From: Flavobacterium anseongense
GTDB lineage: Bacteria > Bacteroidota > Bacteroidia > Flavobacteriales > Flavobacteriaceae
Assembly: GCF_021608185.1 (NCBI RefSeq)
Contig: NZ_JAKIHN010000009.1
Location: 62,001-126,000, forward strand
DNA length: 64,000 nucleotides
Reading direction: 5' to 3'
Made by a program: the position numbers and the translations under genes. Under the pieces are notes generated by a model. That model did no database searches and was not told the DNA's origin. It saw only the letters and a program-made list of their open reading frames with translations. Of this stretch, positions 46,596-57,654 are shown piece after piece (within the stretch, counting starts at the first letter, position 1; each line of letters opens with the position of its first letter).

Positions 46596-47717
46596 ATGCA
46601 ACACACAACAAGACCACAGGCCATTTTACTACTAGCCGACGGAACCATTTTTTATGGTAAATCAATCGGAATTTCCGGGAAGACTTTTGGAGAAGTTTGC
46701 TTTAACACCGGAATGACAGGCTACCAGGAAATCTTCACAGATCCTTCTTATTTCGGGCAAATTATGGTAACTACCAATCCACACATTGGAAATTACGGAG
46801 TCAATCCCGAAGAAGTTGAATCAGGAAGAATAATGATTTCAGGATTGGTTTGTAAAAACTTCAGTTTTAACCATTCGCGTCCCGATTCCGAAAGCAACCT
46901 GTACGATTATTTCGAAAAGCAAAACCTAATCTGTATTTCAGATGTTGATACAAGAGCTTTGGTGAGTTACATCCGTGACAACGGCGCACAAAATGCGGTT
47001 ATTTGTACCGATGGAACTTCGGTAGAAGAATTGAAAAAACAATTATCAAATGTTCCCGACATGAAAGGGTTAGAGCTGGCCTCAACGGTGTCAACTACTG
47101 AACCGTATTTTTTTGGTTACGAAAACGCAACCTATAAAATCGCAGCACTGGATTTAGGAATCAAAAGAAATATCCTGAGAAACTTAGCAAAAAGAGATTG
47201 CTATATCAAAGTATTTCCATACAATGCCTCTTTTGAGGAATTAAAATCGTTTAATGCTGACGGTTACTTTTTATCAAATGGTCCGGGCGATCCGGAACCA
47301 CTAGAAGGAGTAATTGGTGTTGCCCAAGAACTGATTGCCTCTGACAAACCTGTTTTCGGAATCTGTTTAGGACATCAGATTATTGGTTTGGCAAACGGAG
47401 TTTCTACATATAAGATGTTTAACGGTCATAGAGGAATCAACCATCCTGTAATGAATGTCCTGACAGGAAAAGGTGAAATCACTTCGCAAAACCACGGATT
47501 TGCTGTGAACAGAGATGAACTTGAGAAACATCCTGATTTAGAAATCACACATTATCACATCAACGATAACACGGTTGCCGGTATGCGTATGAAATCCAAA
47601 AATGTTTTCTCAGTGCAATACCATCCTGAAGCAAGTCCGGGACCGCACGATTCATCGTATCTTTTTGATGATTTTATTACCAATATCAAAAAGGCGAAAA
47701 GCCTACTTGAAGTATAA
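46596..47717 (+). CDS. carA: Carbamoyl-phosphate synthase small (glutaminase) subunit
   Basis: 373 residues from ATG 46596; the TTG at 46563 falls in the promoter and is rejected. The N-terminal CPSase domain has LADGTIFYGKSIG and FNTGMTGYQEIFTDPSYFGQ. The class I glutamine amidotransferase domain has nucleophile Cys257 in FGICLGHQI, and His343/Glu345 in QYHPEASPGPHDS. It hydrolyses glutamine to supply ammonia to CarB for arginine and pyrimidine synthesis. carB is not adjacent; the neighbour is a minus-strand unknown. Confidence 0.96.
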   Translation: MQHTTRPQAILLLADGTIFYGKSIGISGKTFGEVCFNTGMTGYQEIFTDPSYFGQIMVTTNPHIGNYGVNPEEVESGRIMISGLVCKNFSFNHSRPDSESNLYDYFEKQNLICISDVDTRALVSYIRDNGAQNAVICTDGTSVEELKKQLSNVPDMKGLELASTVSTTEPYFFGYENATYKIAALDLGIKRNILRNLAKRDCYIKVFPYNASFEELKSFNADGYFLSNGPGDPEPLEGVIGVAQELIASDKPVFGICLGHQIIGLANGVSTYKMFNGHRGINHPVMNVLTGKGEITSQNHGFAVNRDELEKHPDLEITHYHINDNTVAGMRMKSKNVFSVQYHPEASPGPHDSSYLFDDFITNIKKAKSLLEV

Positions 47718-47730
47718 CTTTTCGCCTTTT
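47688..47730 (+). terminator. Terminator overlapping the carA 3' end
   Basis: The left arm AAAAGGCGAAAAG lies in the last codons of carA and the right arm CTTTTCGCCTTTT begins right after its stop, so the stop codon sits in the loop. The stem is 13 bp with a T-rich tail. Confidence 0.75.
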
Positions 47731-47754
47731 ACTGTTAAGCTGTATTTAACGGAA

Positions 47755-48819
47755 TTAATCTTTGCTGGCATATGTTTCATAAAGGCTATCAAATTTTCCA
47801 TTGTTTTTTAGGAAAGTACTATTCGTAGCCAACCAGCTGTCATACATCTTGTCTTTGGTAATTTGAAGATCATTAAAAACTGCATAAAACAAATTCTTTT
47901 TGGTATTGTAACTTTTGACAGTAGTATTATATTTGGCAATACTTTCGCTGTTTTCTGGCTGTGTTGAGTTTTTTAATGCCTGAAGTGTATTATATTCATC
48001 TACATACGCAATGAATAAGTCGCTCAATTTTTCTCTTTGGCCAGCTATAAAATTAGCATATTCAATATTGGCATCATTAAGGGAAGTATCTTTGTATTCA
48101 CTTCTATATTCGCTGGTTTTCGCCACAACTTCATCACGCGTAAAAGTAATCATGTTCAAGCAATCTGAAAATCCTTTTTTATCTTTTGTATTTATTACAT
48201 AGGTAAGTTTTTCATCCATAACATTCATTTTATAAAACAATACGTTTTGATACGCATTGTACTCTAAAATATTTTTAGACTTGTTATTTTTAAAATGCAT
48301 TTTATAACACATAGCAAAACTCTTTTTGTCTTGTTCGTATTTTTTAAGCTCTTGATAATAAGCAATAAGATGACTTTCTTTAGTTGCAAGGTTTTCACCT
48401 ATTTCAGGTAGGGTTAAAGTGCTTTGATAATCATAATCATTTAAAATCAGACTACCGTTTTTTAGACAGTCAATAGTTCTTTGGTTTAATTTTATAAAAC
48501 TGTCTCTTAATAAAGTATTGCCTTCAAATCCTTTATTGTTGGCCAATAGAATTGAATTAATGTTTTCTAATTTTTCAATAATTCTGACAGCCGTAACTTT
48601 CGTTCTTGAATATAATTGTGATTCAACTATGGAAACAGAATAATCCATAAGGGATTTTTTTACAAATAATTCATTTTTAGCAAAATCATCCATATAAGCT
48701 TCGATAGTACGATAATTTTGAGAACTTGAAATTGCCGGTATTAGACCAACAAATATAAAGAAGCAAACTTTAATTAGTAGATTACTTTTCGGACTGTTTT
48801 GAAGAGTAGATTTTTTCAT
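47755..48819 (-). CDS. Exported, mostly helical protein of unknown function
   Basis: 354 residues; no family recognised. A signal peptide at ~15-34 (LIKVCFFIFVGLIPAISSSQ) follows a Lys/Ser-rich start. The remainder is long alternating charged and hydrophobic helices (for example KVTAVRIIEKLENINSILLA, GQREKLSDLFIAYVDEYN), with possible coiled coils and few Gly or Pro. There is no lipobox and no T9SS tail, so a soluble periplasmic protein is likely. It converges with carA and is divergent from eno; a copy of GTGCATTTCAACGA lies ~96 nt upstream. Confidence 0.7.
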   Translation of the reverse strand: MKKSTLQNSPKSNLLIKVCFFIFVGLIPAISSSQNYRTIEAYMDDFAKNELFVKKSLMDYSVSIVESQLYSRTKVTAVRIIEKLENINSILLANNKGFEGNTLLRDSFIKLNQRTIDCLKNGSLILNDYDYQSTLTLPEIGENLATKESHLIAYYQELKKYEQDKKSFAMCYKMHFKNNKSKNILEYNAYQNVLFYKMNVMDEKLTYVINTKDKKGFSDCLNMITFTRDEVVAKTSEYRSEYKDTSLNDANIEYANFIAGQREKLSDLFIAYVDEYNTLQALKNSTQPENSESIAKYNTTVKSYNTKKNLFYAVFNDLQITKDKMYDSWLATNSTFLKNNGKFDSLYETYASKD

Positions 48820-48914
48820 GAGGCAAGTGTTTTATTTTTATGTAAAATTAGCCCCAACCTGAAGGGTGAATGTTATATGATATCTCTTTATACTTGTATA
48901 ATTCTCATTATGAA

Positions 48915-48928
48915 GTGCATTTCAACGA
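48915..48928. promoter_or_regulatory. 14-nt motif GTGCATTTCAACGA (copy 2)
   Basis: Exact copy of 12077-12090, in the divergent region between the unknown exported gene (minus) and eno (plus). Reverse complement TCGTTGAAATGCAC is related to the cores at 11991 and 24324. Confidence 0.45.
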
Positions 48929-48972
48929 TTCTTGCTAGCTAAAACGATTGCGTTTATAAGTTCTGCAAATAA

Positions 48973-49005
48973 TTGCACGGCTATTTTTTAAATTCCTTAA
49001 ATTTG
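48973..49005 (+). promoter_or_regulatory. eno promoter
   Basis: TTG (48973-48975), 22 nt, TAAATTTG (48998-49005), giving a ~26-nt leader before the eno ATG at 49038. Confidence 0.65.
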
Positions 49006-49031
49006 TGAACCAATTAAAAATCTTAAACTAA

Positions 49032-50330
<1,299 letters not shown>

Positions 50331-50354
50331 TTCTATAAAGAATATTTATTCATT

Positions 50355-50387
50355 ACACCTGACAGTTTTCTGAAAACTGTCAGGTGT
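50355..50387 (+). terminator. eno terminator
   Basis: Perfect 15-bp arms ACACCTGACAGTTTT and AAAACTGTCAGGTGT, loop CTG, followed by TTTTG and TTTTT. Confidence 0.88.
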
Positions 50388-50399
50388 TTTTGTTTTTAG

Positions 50400-50600
50400 C
50401 AATGACCTTTAGAGAATTGATTTAACCCAATGATATATATAAATATTTTATTTTTATTATGAATAATAAAAAAAATGTGTAATATTATAATGAATTATTT
50501 TTTTTTAATATAAAATATATTACTTTTATGCAATCGATTACATCTGTATAGATTTAATAGCAAAAAATTTAAAATCATTAACAACTAAAAATAAAAAATT
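50400..50600. other. Very AT-rich upstream region
   Basis: About 200 nt with long A and T runs between eno and the next gene. It contains the palindrome at 50528-50543 and no ORF. Confidence 0.5.
50528..50543. promoter_or_regulatory. Near-perfect palindrome ATGCAATCGATTACAT
   Basis: One mismatched pair out of eight with a central CG. The form resembles operators of LacI-family regulators (TGTAATCGATTACA-like). It lies 57 nt before the ATG of the small T9SS protein; assignment to LacI is inference. Confidence 0.4.
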
Positions 50601-51362
50601 ATGAAAAGAAAATTACTCTTAATTCTTCCAATGGTATTGTTTACATTGGTTTCTAATGCTCAGGATCACGTTTGGGATTTTGGTAATGATACAACAAACT
50701 GGCCGGTTAACCCAGGTTATAATTCAAGTAGTCCTGCCACTACAACTATAGATGGTTTGACTCTTATTTCCGGAGGCTCCGTTATAGGTGCTATTTCAGC
50801 TGCTTCTAATACTGCTTTTAGCGATGGTTTTACTAACGTAAATATGATGACTGTTCAGTCGGCTACAGGTGCTCCTATGCCGACAAAACGTGGTTTATCT
50901 TTTCCTGTTAATGGGCCTTGTACGATTAAACTTTGGGTATATACATCTTCTACAAACAGAAGAGCTTCAATATCTGATGGGACTAATGAGTTAGCTTTCT
51001 ACCTTTCTGCTTCTCCTTCTCCTTATAAATCTATTTTAGTAGCATATTATACTGGTGGTCCGGGTACTATTTATGTATATACTAATAATACTATGAATTT
51101 TGCTAAGCTTTCAGTAGAAACAGGACTTGGCATAGATGATGTAAAAGAAGAGGCATTGCCTGTTTTTTATACTAACGGGAATCAAGTCTTTTTATCTAAT
51201 GTAAAATCAAATACAACAGTTTCTATTTATTCTATTACCGGTGCATTAGTTAAAACAATTAAGACAAATAACGATACTAGTTTTGAACTTTCAACTGGTC
51301 TTTGGATTGCTAAAGTCAAATCAGAAGAAGGTGGAAAAACAGTCAAATTAGTAGTTAGATAA
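50601..51362 (+). CDS. Small secreted protein with T9SS type A sorting domain
   Basis: 253 residues. Signal peptide 1-20 (LLLILPMVLFTLVSNAQ). The mature N-terminal domain (~21-175) is beta-rich (DHVWDFGNDTTNWPVNPGY, GTIYVYTNNTMNFAKLSVE), resembling the non-catalytic domains found with polysaccharide lyases, but no catalytic motif is visible. The last ~70 residues (FYTNGNQVFLSNVK, SIYSITGALVKTI, GLWIAKVKSEEGGKTVKLVV) are a T9SS type A sorting domain. Likely a surface or secreted carbohydrate-related protein; function not established. It has its own terminator and a LacI-like palindrome upstream. Confidence 0.82.
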   Translation: MKRKLLLILPMVLFTLVSNAQDHVWDFGNDTTNWPVNPGYNSSSPATTTIDGLTLISGGSVIGAISAASNTAFSDGFTNVNMMTVQSATGAPMPTKRGLSFPVNGPCTIKLWVYTSSTNRRASISDGTNELAFYLSASPSPYKSILVAYYTGGPGTIYVYTNNTMNFAKLSVETGLGIDDVKEEALPVFYTNGNQVFLSNVKSNTTVSIYSITGALVKTIKTNNDTSFELSTGLWIAKVKSEEGGKTVKLVVR

Positions 51363-51384
51363 TAATTGCTGTTTTATAAAATAC

Positions 51385-51414
51385 AAAAGACTTCCGTAAC
51401 AGCGGAAGTCTTTT
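51385..51414 (+). terminator. Terminator after the small T9SS gene
   Basis: Arms AAAAGACTTCCG and CGGAAGTCTTTT, loop TAACAG, with a T-run. Confidence 0.85.
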
Positions 51415-51486
51415 TTTTATGCCTTGATTAAATACAAATAGTTTTCAAATCTTTAGTTTCCATTTTTTATTTTGAATCGAGAATAG

Positions 51487-51494
51487 TACTTTTG
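51487..51494 (+). promoter_or_regulatory. -7 box TACTTTTG of guaA
   Basis: Matches TAnnTTTG and lies 3 nt before ATG 51498. The longer frame starting at TTG 51492 is inside this box and is rejected. No clear -33 TTG at the usual distance. Confidence 0.55.
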
Positions 51495-51497
51495 CAC

Positions 51498-53027
51498 ATG
51501 CAACACAACGTACTTATTTTAGATTTCGGTTCGCAATACACACAACTTATTGCGAGAAGAGTTCGGGAATTAAATATATTCTGCGAAATCTTCCCTTACA
51601 ATCATTTACCAATTGATTTATCGTCTTACAAAGCTGTCATTCTTGGTGGAAGTCCTTATTCTGTCCGCTCAGAAGATGCTTTGCAAATTGATTTGTCCAA
51701 TATTCGTGGCAAACTTCCTTTACTTGCGGTATGTTATGGCGCCCAATATTTGGCACATTTTTCAGGTGGAGAAGTAGCTGCTTCCAATATCAGAGAATAC
51801 GGGAGAGCCAATTTATCTTATATCAAAGAAGAGGAACCTTTTTTTGAAAATGTAAATGTGAATTCACAAGTTTGGATGAGCCACAGTGATACCATCAAAC
51901 ACTTACCAACTAATGGTGTGAAATTGGCCAGTACCAAAGATGTCGAAAACGCAGCCTACAAAATTGATGGTGAAACAACGTATGCCATTCAGTTTCATCC
52001 TGAAGTTTATCATTCTACTGATGGAAAACAAATCCTTGAGAACTTTTTGGTGAAAATTGCCCACGTTCCTCAAAACTTTACACCAAATGCTTTTGTAGAT
52101 GATTGCGTCAAAGAATTACAGGAAAAAGTAAAAGGAGACAAAGTTGTTCTTGGACTTTCAGGCGGTGTAGATTCAACAGTAGCAGCGGTTTTATTGCACA
52201 AAGCCATTGGTAAAAACCTTTACTGTATTTTCGTTAATAATGGCTTGCTTCGTAAAAATGAATTCGAAAATGTACTACACCAATACAAAGACATGGGCTT
52301 AAATGTAAAAGGTGTAGATGCTTCAGCAAGATTTATGAGTGCTTTAGATGGTGTAGAAGATCCGGAAGCCAAAAGAAAAGCAATCGGAAATGCATTTATT
52401 GAAGTTTTTGATGAAGAAGCGCATTTGATAGAAGATGTAACCTGGTTGGCTCAAGGCACAATTTATCCCGATGTAATCGAATCAGTTTCGGTAAAGGGAC
52501 CATCAGCAACCATCAAATCACATCACAATGTGGGCGGTTTACCCGATTATATGAAGCTCAAAATAGTGGAACCTTTGCGCATGTTATTCAAAGACGAAGT
52601 GCGTAGAGTAGGTAAAACATTGGGCATCGACCCGGAACTTTTGGGCAGACATCCATTTCCGGGACCAGGATTGTCGATTAGAATTTTAGGTGCCATCACA
52701 CCGGAAAAAGTTAGAATTCTACAAGAAGTTGATGCCGTTTTTATCAACGGATTAAAAGAACACGGATTATACGATAAAGTATGGCAAGCCGGAGCGATTT
52801 TGCTTCCTGTGAACAGCGTTGGGGTTATGGGAGATGAGCGTACGTATGAAAAGGTAGTGGCGCTGAGAGCCGTAGAATCAACAGATGGAATGACAGCGGA
52901 CTGGGTGCATTTACCTTATGAATTTTTGATGAAAATCTCCAACGAGATTATCAATAAAGTAAAAGGTGTGAATAGAGTAGTGTATGATATTAGCTCAAAA
53001 CCACCAGCAACAATCGAATGGGAATAG
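51498..53027 (+). CDS. guaA: GMP synthase (glutamine-hydrolysing)
   Basis: 509 residues from ATG 51498. Converts XMP to GMP using ATP and glutamine. The class I amidotransferase domain has Cys79 in [11 protein letters not shown] and the His/Glu pair in [10 protein letters not shown]. The ATP pyrophosphatase P-loop is [15 protein letters not shown]. The C-terminal dimerisation domain ends [17 protein letters not shown], the standard GuaA terminus. Monocistronic context. Confidence 0.97.
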   Translation: MQHNVLILDFGSQYTQLIARRVRELNIFCEIFPYNHLPIDLSSYKAVILGGSPYSVRSEDALQIDLSNIRGKLPLLAVCYGAQYLAHFSGGEVAASNIREYGRANLSYIKEEEPFFENVNVNSQVWMSHSDTIKHLPTNGVKLASTKDVENAAYKIDGETTYAIQFHPEVYHSTDGKQILENFLVKIAHVPQNFTPNAFVDDCVKELQEKVKGDKVVLGLSGGVDSTVAAVLLHKAIGKNLYCIFVNNGLLRKNEFENVLHQYKDMGLNVKGVDASARFMSALDGVEDPEAKRKAIGNAFIEVFDEEAHLIEDVTWLAQGTIYPDVIESVSVKGPSATIKSHHNVGGLPDYMKLKIVEPLRMLFKDEVRRVGKTLGIDPELLGRHPFPGPGLSIRILGAITPEKVRILQEVDAVFINGLKEHGLYDKVWQAGAILLPVNSVGVMGDERTYEKVVALRAVESTDGMTADWVHLPYEFLMKISNEIINKVKGVNRVVYDISSKPPATIEWE

Positions 53028-53123
53028 TTTTTGTTAACACAAAAAAGTTAATGAAAAAATCAGCAATTTATATTGAGTTTAAAAAGTTTTGTTAACTTTA
53101 GACGTTAAATAAACAATAAGTAA

Positions 53124-55151
53124 ATGAAAAACCGTATTCTTTTTTCAATATTTCTGACCATATTTTCCTTTGTTTTTACAGTTTCTGCAAAGCAGGAAAA
53201 ATATACGAAGCATACTGTTGCCAAAGGTGAAACTATCAATATGATAGCTCAAAAATATAAGGTTACACCTTACGATATTTATAGTTTAAATCCGGATTCT
53301 CAAAATGGAATTCAATTGAACAGTGTTCTTTTAATTCCGTCATCTGCTTCAGTAGTGGTTATACATTCCACTCAAAATGCAGCACAAACCGGCAATCCAA
53401 ATACACATTTAGTGCAACCCAAAGAAACCTTGTACAGCATTTCTAAACAGTATGGTGTTACCATTGATGCGCTAAAAGCAGCAAATGGAGATTTATTAAA
53501 TAATGGTTTGAAGATTGGACAAAATATCAAAATTCCGACTTCAGGTAGCGGACAAAATGTTGCTGTTTCTAAACCTGTTGAAGCTCCAAAAGTAGTTGCT
53601 CCCAAACCAGTCGTTGTGAAACCAACTCCAAAAGTAGAAGCGAACAACGCAGAAACCACCTATCACATCATTGAACCCAAAGAAACAAAATACGGTATTT
53701 CTAAAAAGTACGGAATGACTATTCCCGAATTGGAGCGTTTAAATCCAGCCATTACAAATGATTTTCCTATCGGACTTAAATTAGTTGTTTCAGGAAATAC
53801 TCCTTCTACAGAAGTTGCAAAGCCAGTTGCAGAAGCTGCAAGACCATCAGTTGAAACACCTACAACCTCCGGCACTAAAAAATATTTAGAGGAATATGTG
53901 GTGAAACCAAAAGAAACCATTTCGAGTATTGCTAATGATTACGGAATGTCAGAACAGGAATTAATTTCGTTAAATCCTGAATTGAAAAGGGGAATTAAAT
54001 TAGGGATGATACTTCGGGTACCCAAAGGACAGCGGAAAGAACCTGTCAAAAAAGAACAGGGAAATTTACTTAAAACAATCAACACTAATGCGAGGAAACA
54101 ACTCGCATTACTTTTGCCCTTTAATATCTCAAAGATTGAAAGTGACACTATAAATTCTACGCAGGCCAGATTGAAAAAAGATAAATTTTTGAATTTGACT
54201 TTAGATTTCTATTCAGGAGCTTTAATGGCGATTGACTCGGCTAAAGTTTTAGGGATGAATGTTGATATCAAAATTTTAGATTCACAGGAAACTAAAAACT
54301 CCTCAAGCGTAGCAACTTTAGTACAGCAAAATGCGCTTCAAAATATGGATGCCATTGTAGGTCCATTTTATCAGTCTAATGTTGAGAAATTAGCTGAATT
54401 GGTTGAATCAACAAAAACTCCGGTTATTTCTCCATTGTCAAAAGAAACCGGGAAAAAATATTCAAATCTTTATCAATCCATGCCTTCGGCAGAGTATCTG
54501 CGCAGTGCGATGTTTGATTTTATGAAAGCAAAAAGCGGCAATATTATAGCTGTTGTTGATAACAAGAAAGGAAGCGTAAAACAATATATTCAGGAAATGC
54601 AACCAAATGTTAGAATTGCTGGCCTGAGTGCGAAAGGAACCTTTGTTGCCGATAGTTTAAAAGTATTATTCAAAAAAGACAAACTCAATTATGTAGTCTT
54701 GGCTTCAGAAAGCACCGGAATGATTTTGTCAACCACTTCAGCAATGTTAGCTGCACAAAAAGAGTATCAGGTGCAACTTGTAATTTTAGAGCAAAACGAC
54801 ACCTTCGATTTTGAGGAAATTTCATTGACGCGATTAACCAAATTAAAGCTTCTCTATCCATCGCTTTCCAGACCAAACGAAACAGAGGAAGCCAATCAAT
54901 TTGATGCGAAGTATAAAAAGATTAACAAAATTACACCTAATCAATACGCCATTCGTGGCTTTGATGTAACGTTTGATACTTTACTCAGATTATCCCAAGA
55001 AATGACTTTTGAAGAAACCGCACAATCATCGCCTTCAGAACAAATAGAAAACAAATTTGATTATGTTCAAAATACAACTTATGGTTATTCCAATAACGGA
55101 ATTTACATCTTGTATTACGACGCCGATTTAACCATAAAAGAAGCATTATAA
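53124..55151 (+). CDS. Exported protein with four LysM domains and a periplasmic-binding-like domain
   Basis: 675 residues. Signal peptide 1-22 (ILFSIFLTIFSFVFTVSA). Four LysM repeats: KHTVAKGETINMIAQKY (~28-75), HLVQPKETLYSISKQY (~92-138), HIIEPKETKYGISKKY (~180-228) and EYVVKPKETISSIANDY (~255-300), separated by Pro/Val/Lys linkers. Residues ~330-675 look like a type I periplasmic binding fold (KQLALLLPFNISKIES, DAIVGPFYQSNVEKLAEL, TPVISPLSKETG). LysM units hold proteins to peptidoglycan; the C-terminal fold suggests ligand sensing or a structural role. Its stop overlaps the osmC start in TAATG. Confidence 0.85.
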   Translation: MKNRILFSIFLTIFSFVFTVSAKQEKYTKHTVAKGETINMIAQKYKVTPYDIYSLNPDSQNGIQLNSVLLIPSSASVVVIHSTQNAAQTGNPNTHLVQPKETLYSISKQYGVTIDALKAANGDLLNNGLKIGQNIKIPTSGSGQNVAVSKPVEAPKVVAPKPVVVKPTPKVEANNAETTYHIIEPKETKYGISKKYGMTIPELERLNPAITNDFPIGLKLVVSGNTPSTEVAKPVAEAARPSVETPTTSGTKKYLEEYVVKPKETISSIANDYGMSEQELISLNPELKRGIKLGMILRVPKGQRKEPVKKEQGNLLKTINTNARKQLALLLPFNISKIESDTINSTQARLKKDKFLNLTLDFYSGALMAIDSAKVLGMNVDIKILDSQETKNSSSVATLVQQNALQNMDAIVGPFYQSNVEKLAELVESTKTPVISPLSKETGKKYSNLYQSMPSAEYLRSAMFDFMKAKSGNIIAVVDNKKGSVKQYIQEMQPNVRIAGLSAKGTFVADSLKVLFKKDKLNYVVLASESTGMILSTTSAMLAAQKEYQVQLVILEQNDTFDFEEISLTRLTKLKLLYPSLSRPNETEEANQFDAKYKKINKITPNQYAIRGFDVTFDTLLRLSQEMTFEETAQSSPSEQIENKFDYVQNTTYGYSNNGIYILYYDADLTIKEAL

Positions 55152-55555
55152 TGACCACATCAATCATTAGATATTTAGGAGAATTAAGAACTTCATCCAT
55201 GCATTTACAATCGGGAACAGAAATCCTGACCGATGCACCAACCGATAATCATGGCAAAGGCGAAGCTTTTTCACCAACCGACATGGTAGCCAATTCTTTG
55301 GGAACATGTATGATTTCGATTATGGCCATAAAATCAAAAGATTTGGATTTGGAATTAAAGGGTTCAACAGCAGAAGTGACCAAAATTATGCAGGCCGAAC
55401 CCAGAAAAATTGCCCGAATAGAAGTGATTTTAAATATGTCAGTAGCGACTTCAGATAAAAACAAAACCATATTGGAAAGAAGCGCAATGACTTGCCCGGT
55501 TTTTTTGAGTTTGCATCCGGATATTGAAAAGGTTATTACTTTTAACTGGAAATAG
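55151..55555 (+). CDS. OsmC/Ohr-family protein
   Basis: 134 residues. OsmC-fold proteins often reduce organic or fatty acid hydroperoxides with a pair of cysteines. Cys53 (in LGTCMISIMA) and Cys115 (in MTCPVFLSLHPD) are both present at the positions typical for the family. The start overlaps the upstream LysM gene stop, so translation is likely coupled. No OhrR regulator is nearby. The subgroup is the general OsmC family rather than Ohr. Confidence 0.85.
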   Translation: MTTSIIRYLGELRTSSMHLQSGTEILTDAPTDNHGKGEAFSPTDMVANSLGTCMISIMAIKSKDLDLELKGSTAEVTKIMQAEPRKIARIEVILNMSVATSDKNKTILERSAMTCPVFLSLHPDIEKVITFNWK

Positions 55556-55623
55556 AAAAAGAACATAGAGAAAAGAATATAGAGCAAAAAGCTTCGGTCT
55601 ATTTTCTTTCATCTTTCTCATAA

Positions 55624-55860
55624 ATGAATCCACAACAACAACTTCTCATAAAACTTGCCCATACCAAAATGCCTTTCGGCAAATATGAAGGTTATTATCT
55701 TATCGATTTGCCCGAGTATTATGTGGTTTGGTACAGCCAAAAAGGTTTTCCAAAAGGGCAACTCGGAGAGCAACTCCAACTCGTTTATGAACTCAAATTA
55801 AACGGTTTGGAAGAATTGGTTCGGAATATTAAAAAACAATATCCTAAGAAAGATTATTAG
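55624..55860 (+). CDS. DUF3820 family protein
   Basis: 78 residues. Contains MPFGKYEGYYLIDLPEYYVVWY and GFPKGQLGEQLQLVYELKLNGL, the conserved core of DUF3820, sometimes annotated as a quorum-sensing-regulated virulence factor with no proven activity. Cytoplasmic, no signal peptide. It lies 68 nt after the OsmC gene and 141 nt before pyrG, so co-transcription is possible. Confidence 0.8.
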   Translation: MNPQQQLLIKLAHTKMPFGKYEGYYLIDLPEYYVVWYSQKGFPKGQLGEQLQLVYELKLNGLEELVRNIKKQYPKKDY

Positions 55861-55944
55861 ATTGCAGGACTTTTAGATCGTTAGATTTATATGAATTTTT
55901 TTTCTAATAATCCAACAATCTAATCATCCAATAATCCATTTTAA

Positions 55945-57615
<1,671 letters not shown>

Positions 57616-57628
57616 CATTTTGATATAA

Positions 57629-57644
57629 TCCCGAAGCTTCGGGA
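57629..57644. repeat. Perfect palindrome TCCCGAAGCTTCGGGA
   Basis: A 16-nt perfect dyad in the 39-nt gap between pyrG and yidC, GC-richer than its setting. Similar CCCGAAGC-type palindromes are, to my recollection, dispersed in flavobacterial genomes. No T-tract, so read-through to yidC is likely. Confidence 0.55.
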
Positions 57645-57654
57645 AAGCAGTACT

